This document shows positions 24,398 through 32,447 of a DNA stretch of 52,481 nt, one piece after another. The translations under genes were made by a program, and so were the position numbers. Position 1 is the stretch's first letter. The number at the start of each line of letters is the position of its first letter. Location: assembly GCA_946479835.1 (NCBI GenBank), contig CAMLHD010000001.1, forward strand, positions 1-52,481, written 5' to 3'. The notes under the pieces were generated by a model that saw only the letters and a list, made by a program, of their open reading frames with translations, was not told the DNA's origin and searched no databases. Origin of the DNA: an uncultured Candidatus Saccharibacteria bacterium (GTDB lineage: Bacteria; Patescibacteria; Saccharimonadia; Saccharimonadales; JACDBH01).

Positions 24398-26038
24398 ATG
24401 GATCCAAACCAACCAGCGGCCGCAATTCCGCCAAAACAACAGATAGCCGAGCGTTTGCGTCAGGCGTCTAACGTATTGGTAACGGTCAGATCCAATCCTA
24501 CGGTTGACGAGCTGGCGGCTACTATCGGCCTGACGCTGATGCTCAACAAGTTCGGCAAGCATACCACCGCTGTCTTCAGCGGCAAAGTGCCGTCGACGCT
24601 GGAATTCTTAAAACCCGAAGATACTCTGGAGGCAACCACCGATTCCTTGCGTGATTTTATCGTCTCTTTGGACAAGAGCAAGGCCGACAAGCTGCGCTAC
24701 AAAGTGGAAGAGAACGTCGTTAAGATCTTTATCACGCCGTACCGGACATCAATCAGCGAGAAGGACCTGGAGTTCTCCCAAGGTGATTTTAACGTTGATA
24801 TCGTCATGGCGCTTGGCGTCACGCAGCGCGAAGAGCTGGACCAGGCCATTACGGCTCATGGCCGGATCCTGCACGACGCTACAGTGGCCACCATCATTGC
24901 CGGCCAGCGCGAGTCCGGCATAGGCAATATCAACTGGCAGGAGCCTGCGGCCAGTTCTTTGAGCGAAATGCTTGTCAGCATAAGCGAAGCCCTGCAGGGC
25001 GGCCTGATTGACGAGCAGATAGCCACGGCGTTCCTGACCGGTATAGTGGCTGAGACGGAGCGTTTTTCTAATCCTAAGACCACGCCCAAAGTCATGACCA
25101 TGGCAGCCCAGCTGATGGCAGCCGGCGCCAACCAGCAGCTGATCGCCAACGAGCTGCAAAAAGTCGAAGGTTTTCAGGCGGCTCCTGGAGCTAACCCGGA
25201 CCAAAAACCGGTTGCTGGCGACGATGGCTCATTGTCTATCCCGCACAGCCAGCAGTCTAAGCCAGAAGAAAAACCCGCTTCCCAAGATGAAAAGCCGGTC
25301 AACGCGGAAGCCAAGCCAGAGGCTAAGGCGCCCGGCGACTCTTTCGAGCCGCTGTTACCACCGCCTCCTCAGAACGACGCAAAGGGCGATGAACCGGAGC
25401 CTCGTAAAGATGAGATCCATATCGATGACGACGGCAATCTGCTCCGCAACCAGATGCATCTGGACGGTCATAAAGTTATAGAGCCGCTTGGCGATCCGAA
25501 TAAGCCTGTACTGCCTCCGCTAGACGGTGCGCCGGCTGCAGCACCTGCGCCGCCACCGCCCGCCGATCTGCCGCCGCTGCCAGGCGCCACACAAGCTCCT
25601 CAGCCCTCTGCTCCCGAAAGTCATTTTCAGCCTGATGCCAGCGATACGCTCCAGGAAATCGAAGAATCGGTGCACAGTCCGCATCTTAACCAGCCCGCCG
25701 CTCCTCCTGCCGAAGACCAGGCCCGAAATGCGGTCCAAAGCGCGCTCGGGCAAGCCCAGTTCGACCCGGCCGGGCAGGTCAGGGCAGATTTGAACGCTAT
25801 GCCTATGGGACCGCCGGCTCCCGCCGTTCCAGCAGTTCCTCCAGCACCTAGTTTTCCGCCTGTCCCGCCCGCACCAGCCGCCCCGAGCTTTCCGCCACCG
25901 CCAGAACCTGCCGCGCCAGCTGGGGCAAGCTTTCAGCCACCGCCTCAAGTAACGGCACCTAGTTCACCGGCCCCTGCGGGCCCAAATAATGACAACCTGC
26001 CGCCACCGCCGCCGGTTCCGCCGCCGTTGCTTCCGTAA
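24398..26038 (+). CDS. Degenerate DHH-fold protein with a long proline-rich tail
   Basis: Residues 1-260 follow the layout of NrnA-type DHH phosphoesterases: NVLVTVRSNPTVDELAATIG in place of the motif-I region, DIVMALGVTQREELD in place of motif II, and FLTGIVAETERFSNPKTT near the later conserved region. The metal-binding Asp and His residues are replaced (VDEL instead of DGDA, no DHH), so catalysis is unlikely and a binding or scaffold role is more plausible. The C-terminal half (from about 270) is disordered, rich in Pro, Ala and acidic residues, with PPPP runs. It precedes truB by 7 bp, the place where rbfA-nrnA-truB clusters often have nrnA. Confidence 0.7.
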   Translation: MDPNQPAAAIPPKQQIAERLRQASNVLVTVRSNPTVDELAATIGLTLMLNKFGKHTTAVFSGKVPSTLEFLKPEDTLEATTDSLRDFIVSLDKSKADKLRYKVEENVVKIFITPYRTSISEKDLEFSQGDFNVDIVMALGVTQREELDQAITAHGRILHDATVATIIAGQRESGIGNINWQEPAASSLSEMLVSISEALQGGLIDEQIATAFLTGIVAETERFSNPKTTPKVMTMAAQLMAAGANQQLIANELQKVEGFQAAPGANPDQKPVAGDDGSLSIPHSQQSKPEEKPASQDEKPVNAEAKPEAKAPGDSFEPLLPPPPQNDAKGDEPEPRKDEIHIDDDGNLLRNQMHLDGHKVIEPLGDPNKPVLPPLDGAPAAAPAPPPPADLPPLPGATQAPQPSAPESHFQPDASDTLQEIEESVHSPHLNQPAAPPAEDQARNAVQSALGQAQFDPAGQVRADLNAMPMGPPAPAVPAVPPAPSFPPVPPAPAAPSFPPPPEPAAPAGASFQPPPQVTAPSSPAPAGPNNDNLPPPPPVPPPLLP

Positions 26039-26045
26039 TATACTT

Positions 26046-26726
26046 ATGTCCGTTATGGACGGCATTTTATTGATAGATAAGCCGCAAGGCTGGACATCAT
26101 TTGATGTCGTAGCCAAAGTCCGCGGCGGGCTTAAGCAGTCGACGGGTATTAAGAAGCCCAAAGTCGGCCATACCGGCACGCTTGATCCGATGGCCACCGG
26201 CTTACTAATAATCGTCTGTGGCGCGTACACCAAACGTGCTCAGGAATTCAGCAAACTGGACAAGGTCTATGAAGCCGAGCTAATTTTGGGCTCGACCAGT
26301 TCTACCGATGATGAAGAGGGCGAAAAAACCGAGGTTTCCGATCAAATTCCTCCTAGAGAAGCCGTCTTGGCCGCTCTGGAGTCTTTTAAGGGCGAGATTG
26401 AACAAACGCCTCCGCTATACAGTGCTATCAAGGTAGGTGGCCAGCGGGCATACAAGATGGCCAGGAAGGGCCACGAAGTAGCCCTGGAGCCCAGAAAAGT
26501 TACTATTTATTCTATCGACAAGATTGAATACGACTACCCCAAGCTCAGCTTTACCGTCAAAGTTTCTTCCGGTACTTATATACGCAGCCTGGCCCGCGAT
26601 CTGGGCATGGTCTTAGGCACCGGCGCCTACTTAAGCGGGCTAAAACGCACAGAAGTGGGCAAGTACTCTTTGAATAAAGCAGCCAGCATCGCGGAATTTA
26701 AACCCGATCTAATCCGCCAAGCTTGA
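26046..26726 (+). CDS. truB: tRNA pseudouridine-55 synthase
   Basis: It converts U55 of tRNAs to pseudouridine. MDGILLIDKPQGWTSFDVV and VGHTGTLDPMATGLLI contain the catalytic Asp; SAIKVGGQRAYKMAR and SSGTYIRSLARDLG follow in the normal order. The reading frame extends upstream to 25989, but that part overlaps the previous gene, so I use the ATG at 26046 (26055 is also possible). At about 226 residues it lacks the C-terminal PUA domain found in some relatives. Confidence 0.95.
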   Translation: MSVMDGILLIDKPQGWTSFDVVAKVRGGLKQSTGIKKPKVGHTGTLDPMATGLLIIVCGAYTKRAQEFSKLDKVYEAELILGSTSSTDDEEGEKTEVSDQIPPREAVLAALESFKGEIEQTPPLYSAIKVGGQRAYKMARKGHEVALEPRKVTIYSIDKIEYDYPKLSFTVKVSSGTYIRSLARDLGMVLGTGAYLSGLKRTEVGKYSLNKAASIAEFKPDLIRQA

Positions 26727-26779
26727 TTTTTGCCGCCAAACTCTAGAAACTAAAGGGTAATAAATAAAGCGGAACACTT

Positions 26780-28081
26780 ATGTTAAGAAGGGTGATGAAG
26801 TTTTCGCAGCTGCAAAATGTATATCTTGCGGCTTTGGTTCTTGCCGTTACGCTTCTGCTGACCTTGCTCGTGGCGGCGGCCGCGTCATCAGTAGCTTTTG
26901 AGGCCGAAGACGGCTCCAGAAGCGGCAACGCAGCCGTAGTTGTTGATTCAAACGCTTCAAAAGGACAGGCAATATCCTTTACCAGCACACCGCCAATGTC
27001 CAGCACGTTCTTGGAAACATTTACGAACGGCAACATAACATCCCCGCAATTATTCAGTTCTTCACGTTGGGATATAAGGCGCAACATAACTAATCTGAAC
27101 CAATTTATAAGCGGGCAGTCGATGGAAGCGGAACATGGCGGCGATTGCGCCGCTCCGCCGGCCATGCACCATATTGGCAACTGGTTGCAAGAAGGCGTAT
27201 TCATCTGCCGTGACCACCTGATGACGGCCGCTAACTCCAACGATACGTACGGCATTATCGTTATGACGCCTGCCGCCCAGATAGATTTTTCGACCCAAGG
27301 CAAAGTATCTTGGAATCAGAGCACCTTCGAAATGAGCCGTCGGGACTGGGTGGATTTTTGGATAACGCCGATCAATGATGTGATGGCGCTGTCTTGCAAC
27401 GGCAAGTGCCCAACCTATGACGGCCTGTCACGTAACACCATAAATATCGAAAAGGACGGCCTGAACTTTACCATTACTGTCATGAAGGATTTCCAGACCA
27501 TCGCCCACCAGTCTATCTACATGGGCAACCTGGTGCCTTCGGCTACGGTCCGTACTTTGTTTGAAGTGATCCTGACGCCCAACAGCCTAATTTTTAGGGC
27601 ACCCGAGATAAACCAGTCCGTTACCGTCAACGTGCAGATGCCGTTTACCAGGGGTTTTGTCCAGTGGGCGCACCACTCCTACAATCCCACCAAAGACGGT
27701 TCGGGCGTGCCGGCCACCTGGCACTGGGATAATTTCAGTCTTGACCCGGCAGTGCCGGCTCAGTTCATTAAGTCAACTCAGGAGCGTTTTGTCGGCAATG
27801 TAGGAACGACCAGAACCGTAACGCATACCGAACCGGCGCCGGCCAATTCACGGCTGATATTCAGCGGCGTCTGTAAGATTGAGATCAACTTCGGCAGCGG
27901 ATTCGTAGACATGCCGCAAGTACCAGGCACGGACCCCAAAGGCCCGGAGATTCCGAGCTCGTGGAATGTAAGCGTTCCCCAGGGCACGACGTCGTATCAG
28001 GTCAGGTTCCAGGGTGACGGCTGGTACAACGGCTTTCCATGTTTATACGAAGACCCGGTTTTCTATGCCCCCGAGGCTTAG
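26780..28081 (+). CDS. Secreted protein with an EAE-motif and a LamG-like domain
   Basis: An N-terminal signal or anchor segment (about 15-38) is followed by FEAEDGSRSGNAA, then NASKGQAISF, the shared CBM6/CBM35-like motif (about 40-67). A large beta-rich region begins at LETF (about 78) and ends with WHWDNFSLDP (about 312-321), matching the HWDNF end of the surface-array proteins at 43969-50246. The resemblance extends to VDFWITPIND versus WYLDLIPLS. The last about 100 residues form another small beta domain. Several Cys pairs suggest an extracellular location. Probably a sugar- or surface-binding protein; no catalytic motif is seen. A start at 26795 is possible. Confidence 0.65.
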   Translation: MLRRVMKFSQLQNVYLAALVLAVTLLLTLLVAAAASSVAFEAEDGSRSGNAAVVVDSNASKGQAISFTSTPPMSSTFLETFTNGNITSPQLFSSSRWDIRRNITNLNQFISGQSMEAEHGGDCAAPPAMHHIGNWLQEGVFICRDHLMTAANSNDTYGIIVMTPAAQIDFSTQGKVSWNQSTFEMSRRDWVDFWITPINDVMALSCNGKCPTYDGLSRNTINIEKDGLNFTITVMKDFQTIAHQSIYMGNLVPSATVRTLFEVILTPNSLIFRAPEINQSVTVNVQMPFTRGFVQWAHHSYNPTKDGSGVPATWHWDNFSLDPAVPAQFIKSTQERFVGNVGTTRTVTHTEPAPANSRLIFSGVCKIEINFGSGFVDMPQVPGTDPKGPEIPSSWNVSVPQGTTSYQVRFQGDGWYNGFPCLYEDPVFYAPEA

Positions 28082-28113
28082 ATAAATGAAATCGCACGTG
28101 CTTTAATTGGTGT

Positions 28114-29004
28114 ATGAAGAAAATGCCTAGGCATAAGAAACTGCTAGGGGCCTTTGGATTGGCCGCGGGAGTACTTATAGCCGCGGGTGCCGCCCTGTCG
28201 GCGCCGGTCTTTTTTGGCATGGAAGCCGAAGACGGCACCAATTCAGGCAACGCCGCTGATTTTGCCGATGTTTCAGCCTCCGCCGGCCAAGCGATCCAAT
28301 TTACCGGTTCGACCAGTTGGAATCCGCGCCAGACGCTGCCGCCCGGGTCCGTCTTGCCGGATGATTCTACCTGCGCCGCGCGCGTAACGGCGGCGGCCGA
28401 GATCCGCCCGCAGCTAGCATCGCGTAACGCGACGGCAGGCCACAACAAGGGGTTGACCGGCAATCGGTTCCAGGCCCGCATCTCCGGTGCATATACCGGC
28501 TCGACCGATGAAATCTTGCAATGGGTGGCCTGCAAGTGGGGAGTAGACGTGGATTTGGTCAGAGCCCAGGCTGCCAAGGAGTCGTGGTGGACTTTCGGCA
28601 TGGGAGATTGGACTACCAACGCCTCCGCCTGCCCGCCAAACCACCAGCCAGGTATGGATGGCAGACCCGGGGAATGCCCCGAAAGTTACGGAATATTGCA
28701 GGTCCGCTACCTTTACCACGGACCTCCGTCCGGCCTTAATACCTGGCCGGAAGTTGAGACATCTACCGCCTATAACGCCGATTATGCCTATAATGTGTGG
28801 CGCGAATGTTTCGAGGGCGATTTATGGTGGCTGAATACCGTAGAACGGGGCGAGGAATACAGGGCTGGGGATGCCTGGGGCTGTACCGGCGTTTGGTTCT
28901 CGGGCCGCTGGAAAACCGCTCCCGCCAACACCTATATCGCCGATTTGCAGAACTATTACAATACGAAGATCTGGACCACCCAGCCGTTCATCAATTTCCG
29001 GTAG
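28114..29004 (+). CDS. Secreted lysozyme-like (SLT-fold) protein with EAE-motif
   Basis: A basic start and signal segment (about 9-31) are followed by the shared motif FGMEAEDGTNSGNAA and ASAGQAIQF (about 34-66). The C-terminal domain (about 125-290) has DLVRAQAAKESWW, with a Glu in the place of the lytic-transglycosylase catalytic residue, and ESYGILQVRY, like the S-x-G-x-x-Q box. It ends NTYIADLQNYYNTKIW. This suggests peptidoglycan cleavage, possibly of the host cell wall in an epibiont (inference). Eight cysteines point to disulfides. It lies 32 bp after the preceding secreted protein. Confidence 0.7.
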   Translation: MKKMPRHKKLLGAFGLAAGVLIAAGAALSAPVFFGMEAEDGTNSGNAADFADVSASAGQAIQFTGSTSWNPRQTLPPGSVLPDDSTCAARVTAAAEIRPQLASRNATAGHNKGLTGNRFQARISGAYTGSTDEILQWVACKWGVDVDLVRAQAAKESWWTFGMGDWTTNASACPPNHQPGMDGRPGECPESYGILQVRYLYHGPPSGLNTWPEVETSTAYNADYAYNVWRECFEGDLWWLNTVERGEEYRAGDAWGCTGVWFSGRWKTAPANTYIADLQNYYNTKIWTTQPFINFR

Positions 29005-29055
29005 TATAGGCCGCTTGTTTTTTATACCGGCATGGCCGATAGTGGATAGACGTGT

Positions 29056-29229
29056 ATGGGTGAAATTGTTCAATTTCCGGGTGGGCCCGATGAAGAAGCC
29101 GACGCCGAATACATAAATAGATGGCAGGAGTGGGTAGGCAGCCTGTCGCCGGCGGAGCGCGACCAGCTGATGAGCGAAATAGAAGGGGCCAAGCACCGCC
29201 ATCCATCGAGTGGTACTGACCCCGAATAA
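29056..29229 (+). CDS. Small acidic protein of 57 residues
   Basis: A short frame from the ATG at 29056 to the TAA at 29229. It starts MGEIVQFPGGPDEEAD and has an amphipathic helix-like middle (NRWQEWVGSLSPAERDQL). The composition is protein-like, with many Glu, Trp and Pro, and it fills most of the gap before rpsO. Family unknown. A GATAGA-like sequence lies a few bases upstream but the promoter is weak. Confidence 0.4.
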   Translation: MGEIVQFPGGPDEEADAEYINRWQEWVGSLSPAERDQLMSEIEGAKHRHPSSGTDPE

Positions 29230-29271
29230 CCCCTTGCCTAAAGAGTTGACATCTGATACAATAAGGTCCAC

Positions 29272-29538
29272 ATGATCAGTAGTGAGAAAAAGCAAAAGGT
29301 TATGCTCGATTTGCAAGCCAACAAAAAGGACACCGGTTCTTCGGTTGTCCAGGTTGGTATTTTGACGTCGCGCATCGCCGAACTTACGGATCATCTGAAA
29401 GCCAACAAAAAAGACCACGCCGCAAGACGAGGCTTACTGCAGATGGTGGGCCAGCGCAAGAAACTGCTGCGCTACATCGCCGACAAAGATACCAAAACCT
29501 ATCTGGAAACCGTCCAGAAACTCGGCCTACGCAAGTAA
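29272..29538 (+). CDS. rpsO: Ribosomal protein S15
   Basis: The 88-residue 30S protein that binds 16S rRNA. QVGILTSRIAELTDHLKANKKDHAARRGLL and the C-terminal RKKLLRYIADKD are diagnostic. TTGCCT (29234-29239), 17 bp and TACAAT (29257-29262) end 9 nt before the ATG; an AAGG just before the start could serve as a weak Shine-Dalgarno. It is followed by pnp, the classical rpsO-pnp arrangement. Confidence 0.96.
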   Translation: MISSEKKQKVMLDLQANKKDTGSSVVQVGILTSRIAELTDHLKANKKDHAARRGLLQMVGQRKKLLRYIADKDTKTYLETVQKLGLRK

Positions 29539-29605
29539 AAGTTCACGCCTTTCTAGCCGGACATCCAAGGTGTCCACGATGAAATGCATGAAAGTAACTA
29601 ACCTT

Positions 29606-29680
29606 GGCTTTTGTGATGGAGCACAGCTATACGACCCATACAGCATTTCGGCGTATACCTGAACCCTGTCACAAAAAGCC
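29606..29680 (+). promoter_or_regulatory. Long hairpin in the pnp leader
   Basis: GGCTTTTGTGA (29606-29616) pairs with TCACAAAAAGCC (29669-29680) with one bulged base. Inside, TATACG (29628-29633) pairs with CGTATA (29652-29657). The hairpin ends 16 nt before the first pnp ATG. In E. coli a comparable pnp leader stem is cut by RNase III and used for autoregulation; the position here suggests the same idea. Confidence 0.55.
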
Positions 29681-29695
29681 ATCCATGAAAGGATA

Positions 29696-31843
29696 ATGAT
29701 GGGAACAACCATTAATCCGTTACAAAAGAAAATAACAGCAGTCGAGACCGAACTTTGCGGCCGCAAACTTAAATTAGAAGTGAACCGCGTTGGCTTCAGG
29801 ACTAGCGCCTCAGTGCTGGCAACCTACGGCGACACTGTAATCTTGGCTACCGCTATGGTGTCCGAAGCTCGTATCCAGGGCATGGATTATTTTCCTCTCT
29901 CCATCGATTACGAGGAAAAGATGTATGCCGCCGGCAAAATCAGCGGTTCGCGCTTCATTAAACGTGAAGGCAGGCCAAGCGACGATGCTATTCTGATCGG
30001 CCGCCTGATCGATCGGCCGATACGGCCATTGTGGCCTAAGGGTTATCGCAACGAAGTGCAGGGCGTTACCACCGTACTTAGTATGGATCCGGCCTTCCGT
30101 CCTGATATGGTCGCTATGATCGCTATGAGCGCGGCTTTTATGCTGACCGGTGCGCCGTTCGACGGCCCAATAGCGGGCCTGCGCGTCGGCATGAAGCAAG
30201 ACGGTTCGTTCGAGGCATTCATGAGCGCCGAAGAACTTGATGAGAGCAAACTGGACCTTGTGGTTGCCGGTACCGAAAACGGCGTCATGATGGTCGAGGC
30301 CGGTGCCTCAGAAGTATCCGAAGACGTAATCGTCAAAGCTATGGAATTCGCCCATAAGGCATTCCAGCCGGCAATTAAGCTGCAACACGAACTGGTCAAG
30401 AAGATTGGAGTCAAGCCGATGGAATACGAGCTTGTACTGCCTGATGAAGACATTCAGAAGCGCGTCCTGACTTGGTCGGTCGGCCACCTTGGCGCCGGAC
30501 TCCGGGCTGATTATCCGGAACGCAACCTGCTGGTAGCGGACCTGCGCGAGGCCATGCACAAACACTTTGCTGAAGAGATCGGCGAAGAAGCTTATGCTGA
30601 ACTGCAGAACGAATACGATGAAGCCCTGACGCTGGCTGTCCATAAGGATGTGCGCGACGGTATCATCAAGGAAGGCATCCGCCCCGACGGCCGCAAGCCG
30701 GACCAGATCCGCGTATTGTCATCCGAAACCGGCATCCTGCCGCGCGCTCACGGCTCCAGCCTGTTTACCCGCGGTATGACCCAAGCTATGAACATCGTTA
30801 CCCTGGCCCCTTTAAGCTACGCCCAGTTAGTGGATACCATGGAGAAAGACGGCGAACGCCGCTACCTGCATCACTACAACGCGCCCGGCTACACCGTAGG
30901 CGAAGTCCGGCGCTTAGGTTCTCCCGGCCGGCGCGAAATCGGTCATGGATACTTGGCCGAGCGCGCCATGACGGCCGTATTGCCATCCGAAGCTGACTTT
31001 CCTTATACCATCCGTTCGGTAACCGAGATCATGAGCCAGAATGGTTCGACGTCAATGGCCGCCACTTGTTCCAGCTGCATGGCTTTGATGGATGCCGGCG
31101 TACCGCTTAAAGCGCCGGTTTCCGGTATTGCTATGGGGCTGATGATGGACGGCGACAAGCCCTACATCTTGAGCGACATCGCCGATGCCGAAGATTTCGC
31201 CGGCGATATGGATTTTAAAGTAACCGGTACCAGCGAGGGCATTACCGCGCTGCAGATGGACATGAAGGTTCACGGCCTGCCCGTAACCGTGCTGGCTAAG
31301 GCGCTGGAGCAGGGCAAAGCTGGCCGAGCATACATCCTTGAACATATGCTGAGCACTATCGCCAAGCCAAATGCTGATCTGAGCCCGTACGCGCCGCGCG
31401 TCGAATCCATCACGATTAACCCCGATAAGATCCGCGAAGTCATCGGTAAGGGCGGGGAAGTCATCCAGAAGATTACTGCCGATACCGGCACCGAGATCGA
31501 TATTAAAGACGACGGTACCGTTATGATCGCCAGCCCGGACAAGGCCAAGATCGAAGCCGCCAAGCAGTGGATCCAGACCATCGTTGAAGAGCCGGAAATC
31601 GGCCGGGTCTACAAGGACCGCCCAGTTGTAAGCCTGCTGGACTTCGGCGCCTTCGTGCAGATTCTGCCCGGCAAGGACGGCCTGGTGCATGTATCCGAGA
31701 TATCCGAAGAGCGCGTAAACAAGCCGAGCGACGTATTGAAGGAAGGCCAGCTGGTAACCGTCAAGCTTATCGCCATCGACGACAGGGGCCGCTTGAATCT
31801 GAGCATGAAAGCCGCCGAACGGGAACTTAATAAGAAAAAATAG
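29696..31843 (+). CDS. pnp: Polyribonucleotide nucleotidyltransferase (PNPase)
   Basis: A phosphorolytic 3'-5' exoribonuclease of the RNA degradation machinery. The 715 residues contain two RNase PH domains (about 10-230 and 320-550), a KH domain with IREVIGKGGEVIQKIT (about 577-592) and an S1 domain (VVSLLDFGAFVQILPGKDGLVHVSEIS, from about 640). Two in-frame ATGs are adjacent. AAAGGA (29688-29693) sits 2 nt before the first and 5 nt before the second (29699), so the second may be used. RNase J is encoded nearby. Confidence 0.97.
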   Translation: MMGTTINPLQKKITAVETELCGRKLKLEVNRVGFRTSASVLATYGDTVILATAMVSEARIQGMDYFPLSIDYEEKMYAAGKISGSRFIKREGRPSDDAILIGRLIDRPIRPLWPKGYRNEVQGVTTVLSMDPAFRPDMVAMIAMSAAFMLTGAPFDGPIAGLRVGMKQDGSFEAFMSAEELDESKLDLVVAGTENGVMMVEAGASEVSEDVIVKAMEFAHKAFQPAIKLQHELVKKIGVKPMEYELVLPDEDIQKRVLTWSVGHLGAGLRADYPERNLLVADLREAMHKHFAEEIGEEAYAELQNEYDEALTLAVHKDVRDGIIKEGIRPDGRKPDQIRVLSSETGILPRAHGSSLFTRGMTQAMNIVTLAPLSYAQLVDTMEKDGERRYLHHYNAPGYTVGEVRRLGSPGRREIGHGYLAERAMTAVLPSEADFPYTIRSVTEIMSQNGSTSMAATCSSCMALMDAGVPLKAPVSGIAMGLMMDGDKPYILSDIADAEDFAGDMDFKVTGTSEGITALQMDMKVHGLPVTVLAKALEQGKAGRAYILEHMLSTIAKPNADLSPYAPRVESITINPDKIREVIGKGGEVIQKITADTGTEIDIKDDGTVMIASPDKAKIEAAKQWIQTIVEEPEIGRVYKDRPVVSLLDFGAFVQILPGKDGLVHVSEISEERVNKPSDVLKEGQLVTVKLIAIDDRGRLNLSMKAAERELNKKK

Positions 31844-31850
31844 GCGAGAA

Positions 31851-32447
31851 GTGAGCGCTGTCCAAGCTAAGCTCGACCAGATTAAGGCAGATATTCTAAA
31901 GGACAATGTCTGCCCAGATTTGGCCAAGCAAGCCAAACAGCTCGTTTTTGGAGATGGCAACCCCGATGCGGAAATCGTGTTCATCGGTGAAGCGCCAGGC
32001 AAGAACGAAGACGAGCAAGGAGTACCGTTTGTAGGCGCCGCCGGCAAGTTCTTAAACGAAATGCTGGCCATGATCGACCTCAAGCGGGAGGACATTTACA
32101 TCACCAACATCGTCAAATACCGGCCGCCGAACAACCGCGATCCTGAGCCGTCAGAAAAAGCGGAATTCCTGCCTTATCTGCAAAGGCAAATGGAGGCAAT
32201 CAGCCCCAAACTGATAGTGCTGCTCGGACGGCACAGCATGGAAAGCCTGCTGCCCGGGCTGAAGATCAGCCAGGTGCACGGCCAACCCAAGCGCTTGCGC
32301 GGTCAGGTTTATCTGCCCCTGTTTCACCCGGCCGCAGCGCTTTATAACGGAGGGATGCGCCAGACCCTCATTGACGACTTCATTAGGATCCCAATAATCA
32401 TTAAAAAAATTGAAACCATTCAAGAAGGAGAAAAATTAAATGGATAA
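31851..32447 (+). CDS. Uracil-DNA glycosylase, family 4/5 type, lacking most Fe-S cysteines
   Basis: It removes uracil from DNA. IVFIGEAPGKNEDEQGVPFVG is motif A of family 4 enzymes, TNIVKYRPPNNRDPEPSE follows, and LFHPAAALY has the motif-B His. Family 4 enzymes hold a 4Fe-4S cluster through four Cys. Here only CPDLA near residue 21 remains: the partner before it is gone, KCRPP reads KYRPP, and the later Cys position is in AEFLPYL. So a normal cluster cannot form. The start is GTG at 31851, and the gene overlaps RNase J by 8 nt. Confidence 0.87.
   Translation: MSAVQAKLDQIKADILKDNVCPDLAKQAKQLVFGDGNPDAEIVFIGEAPGKNEDEQGVPFVGAAGKFLNEMLAMIDLKREDIYITNIVKYRPPNNRDPEPSEKAEFLPYLQRQMEAISPKLIVLLGRHSMESLLPGLKISQVHGQPKRLRGQVYLPLFHPAAALYNGGMRQTLIDDFIRIPIIIKKIETIQEGEKLNG

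Noticed and set aside
31052..32095. 347-residue frame on the minus strand across pnp and the glycosylase gene
   Set aside because: Antisense shadow; the plus-strand frames encode clear PNPase and UDG motifs.
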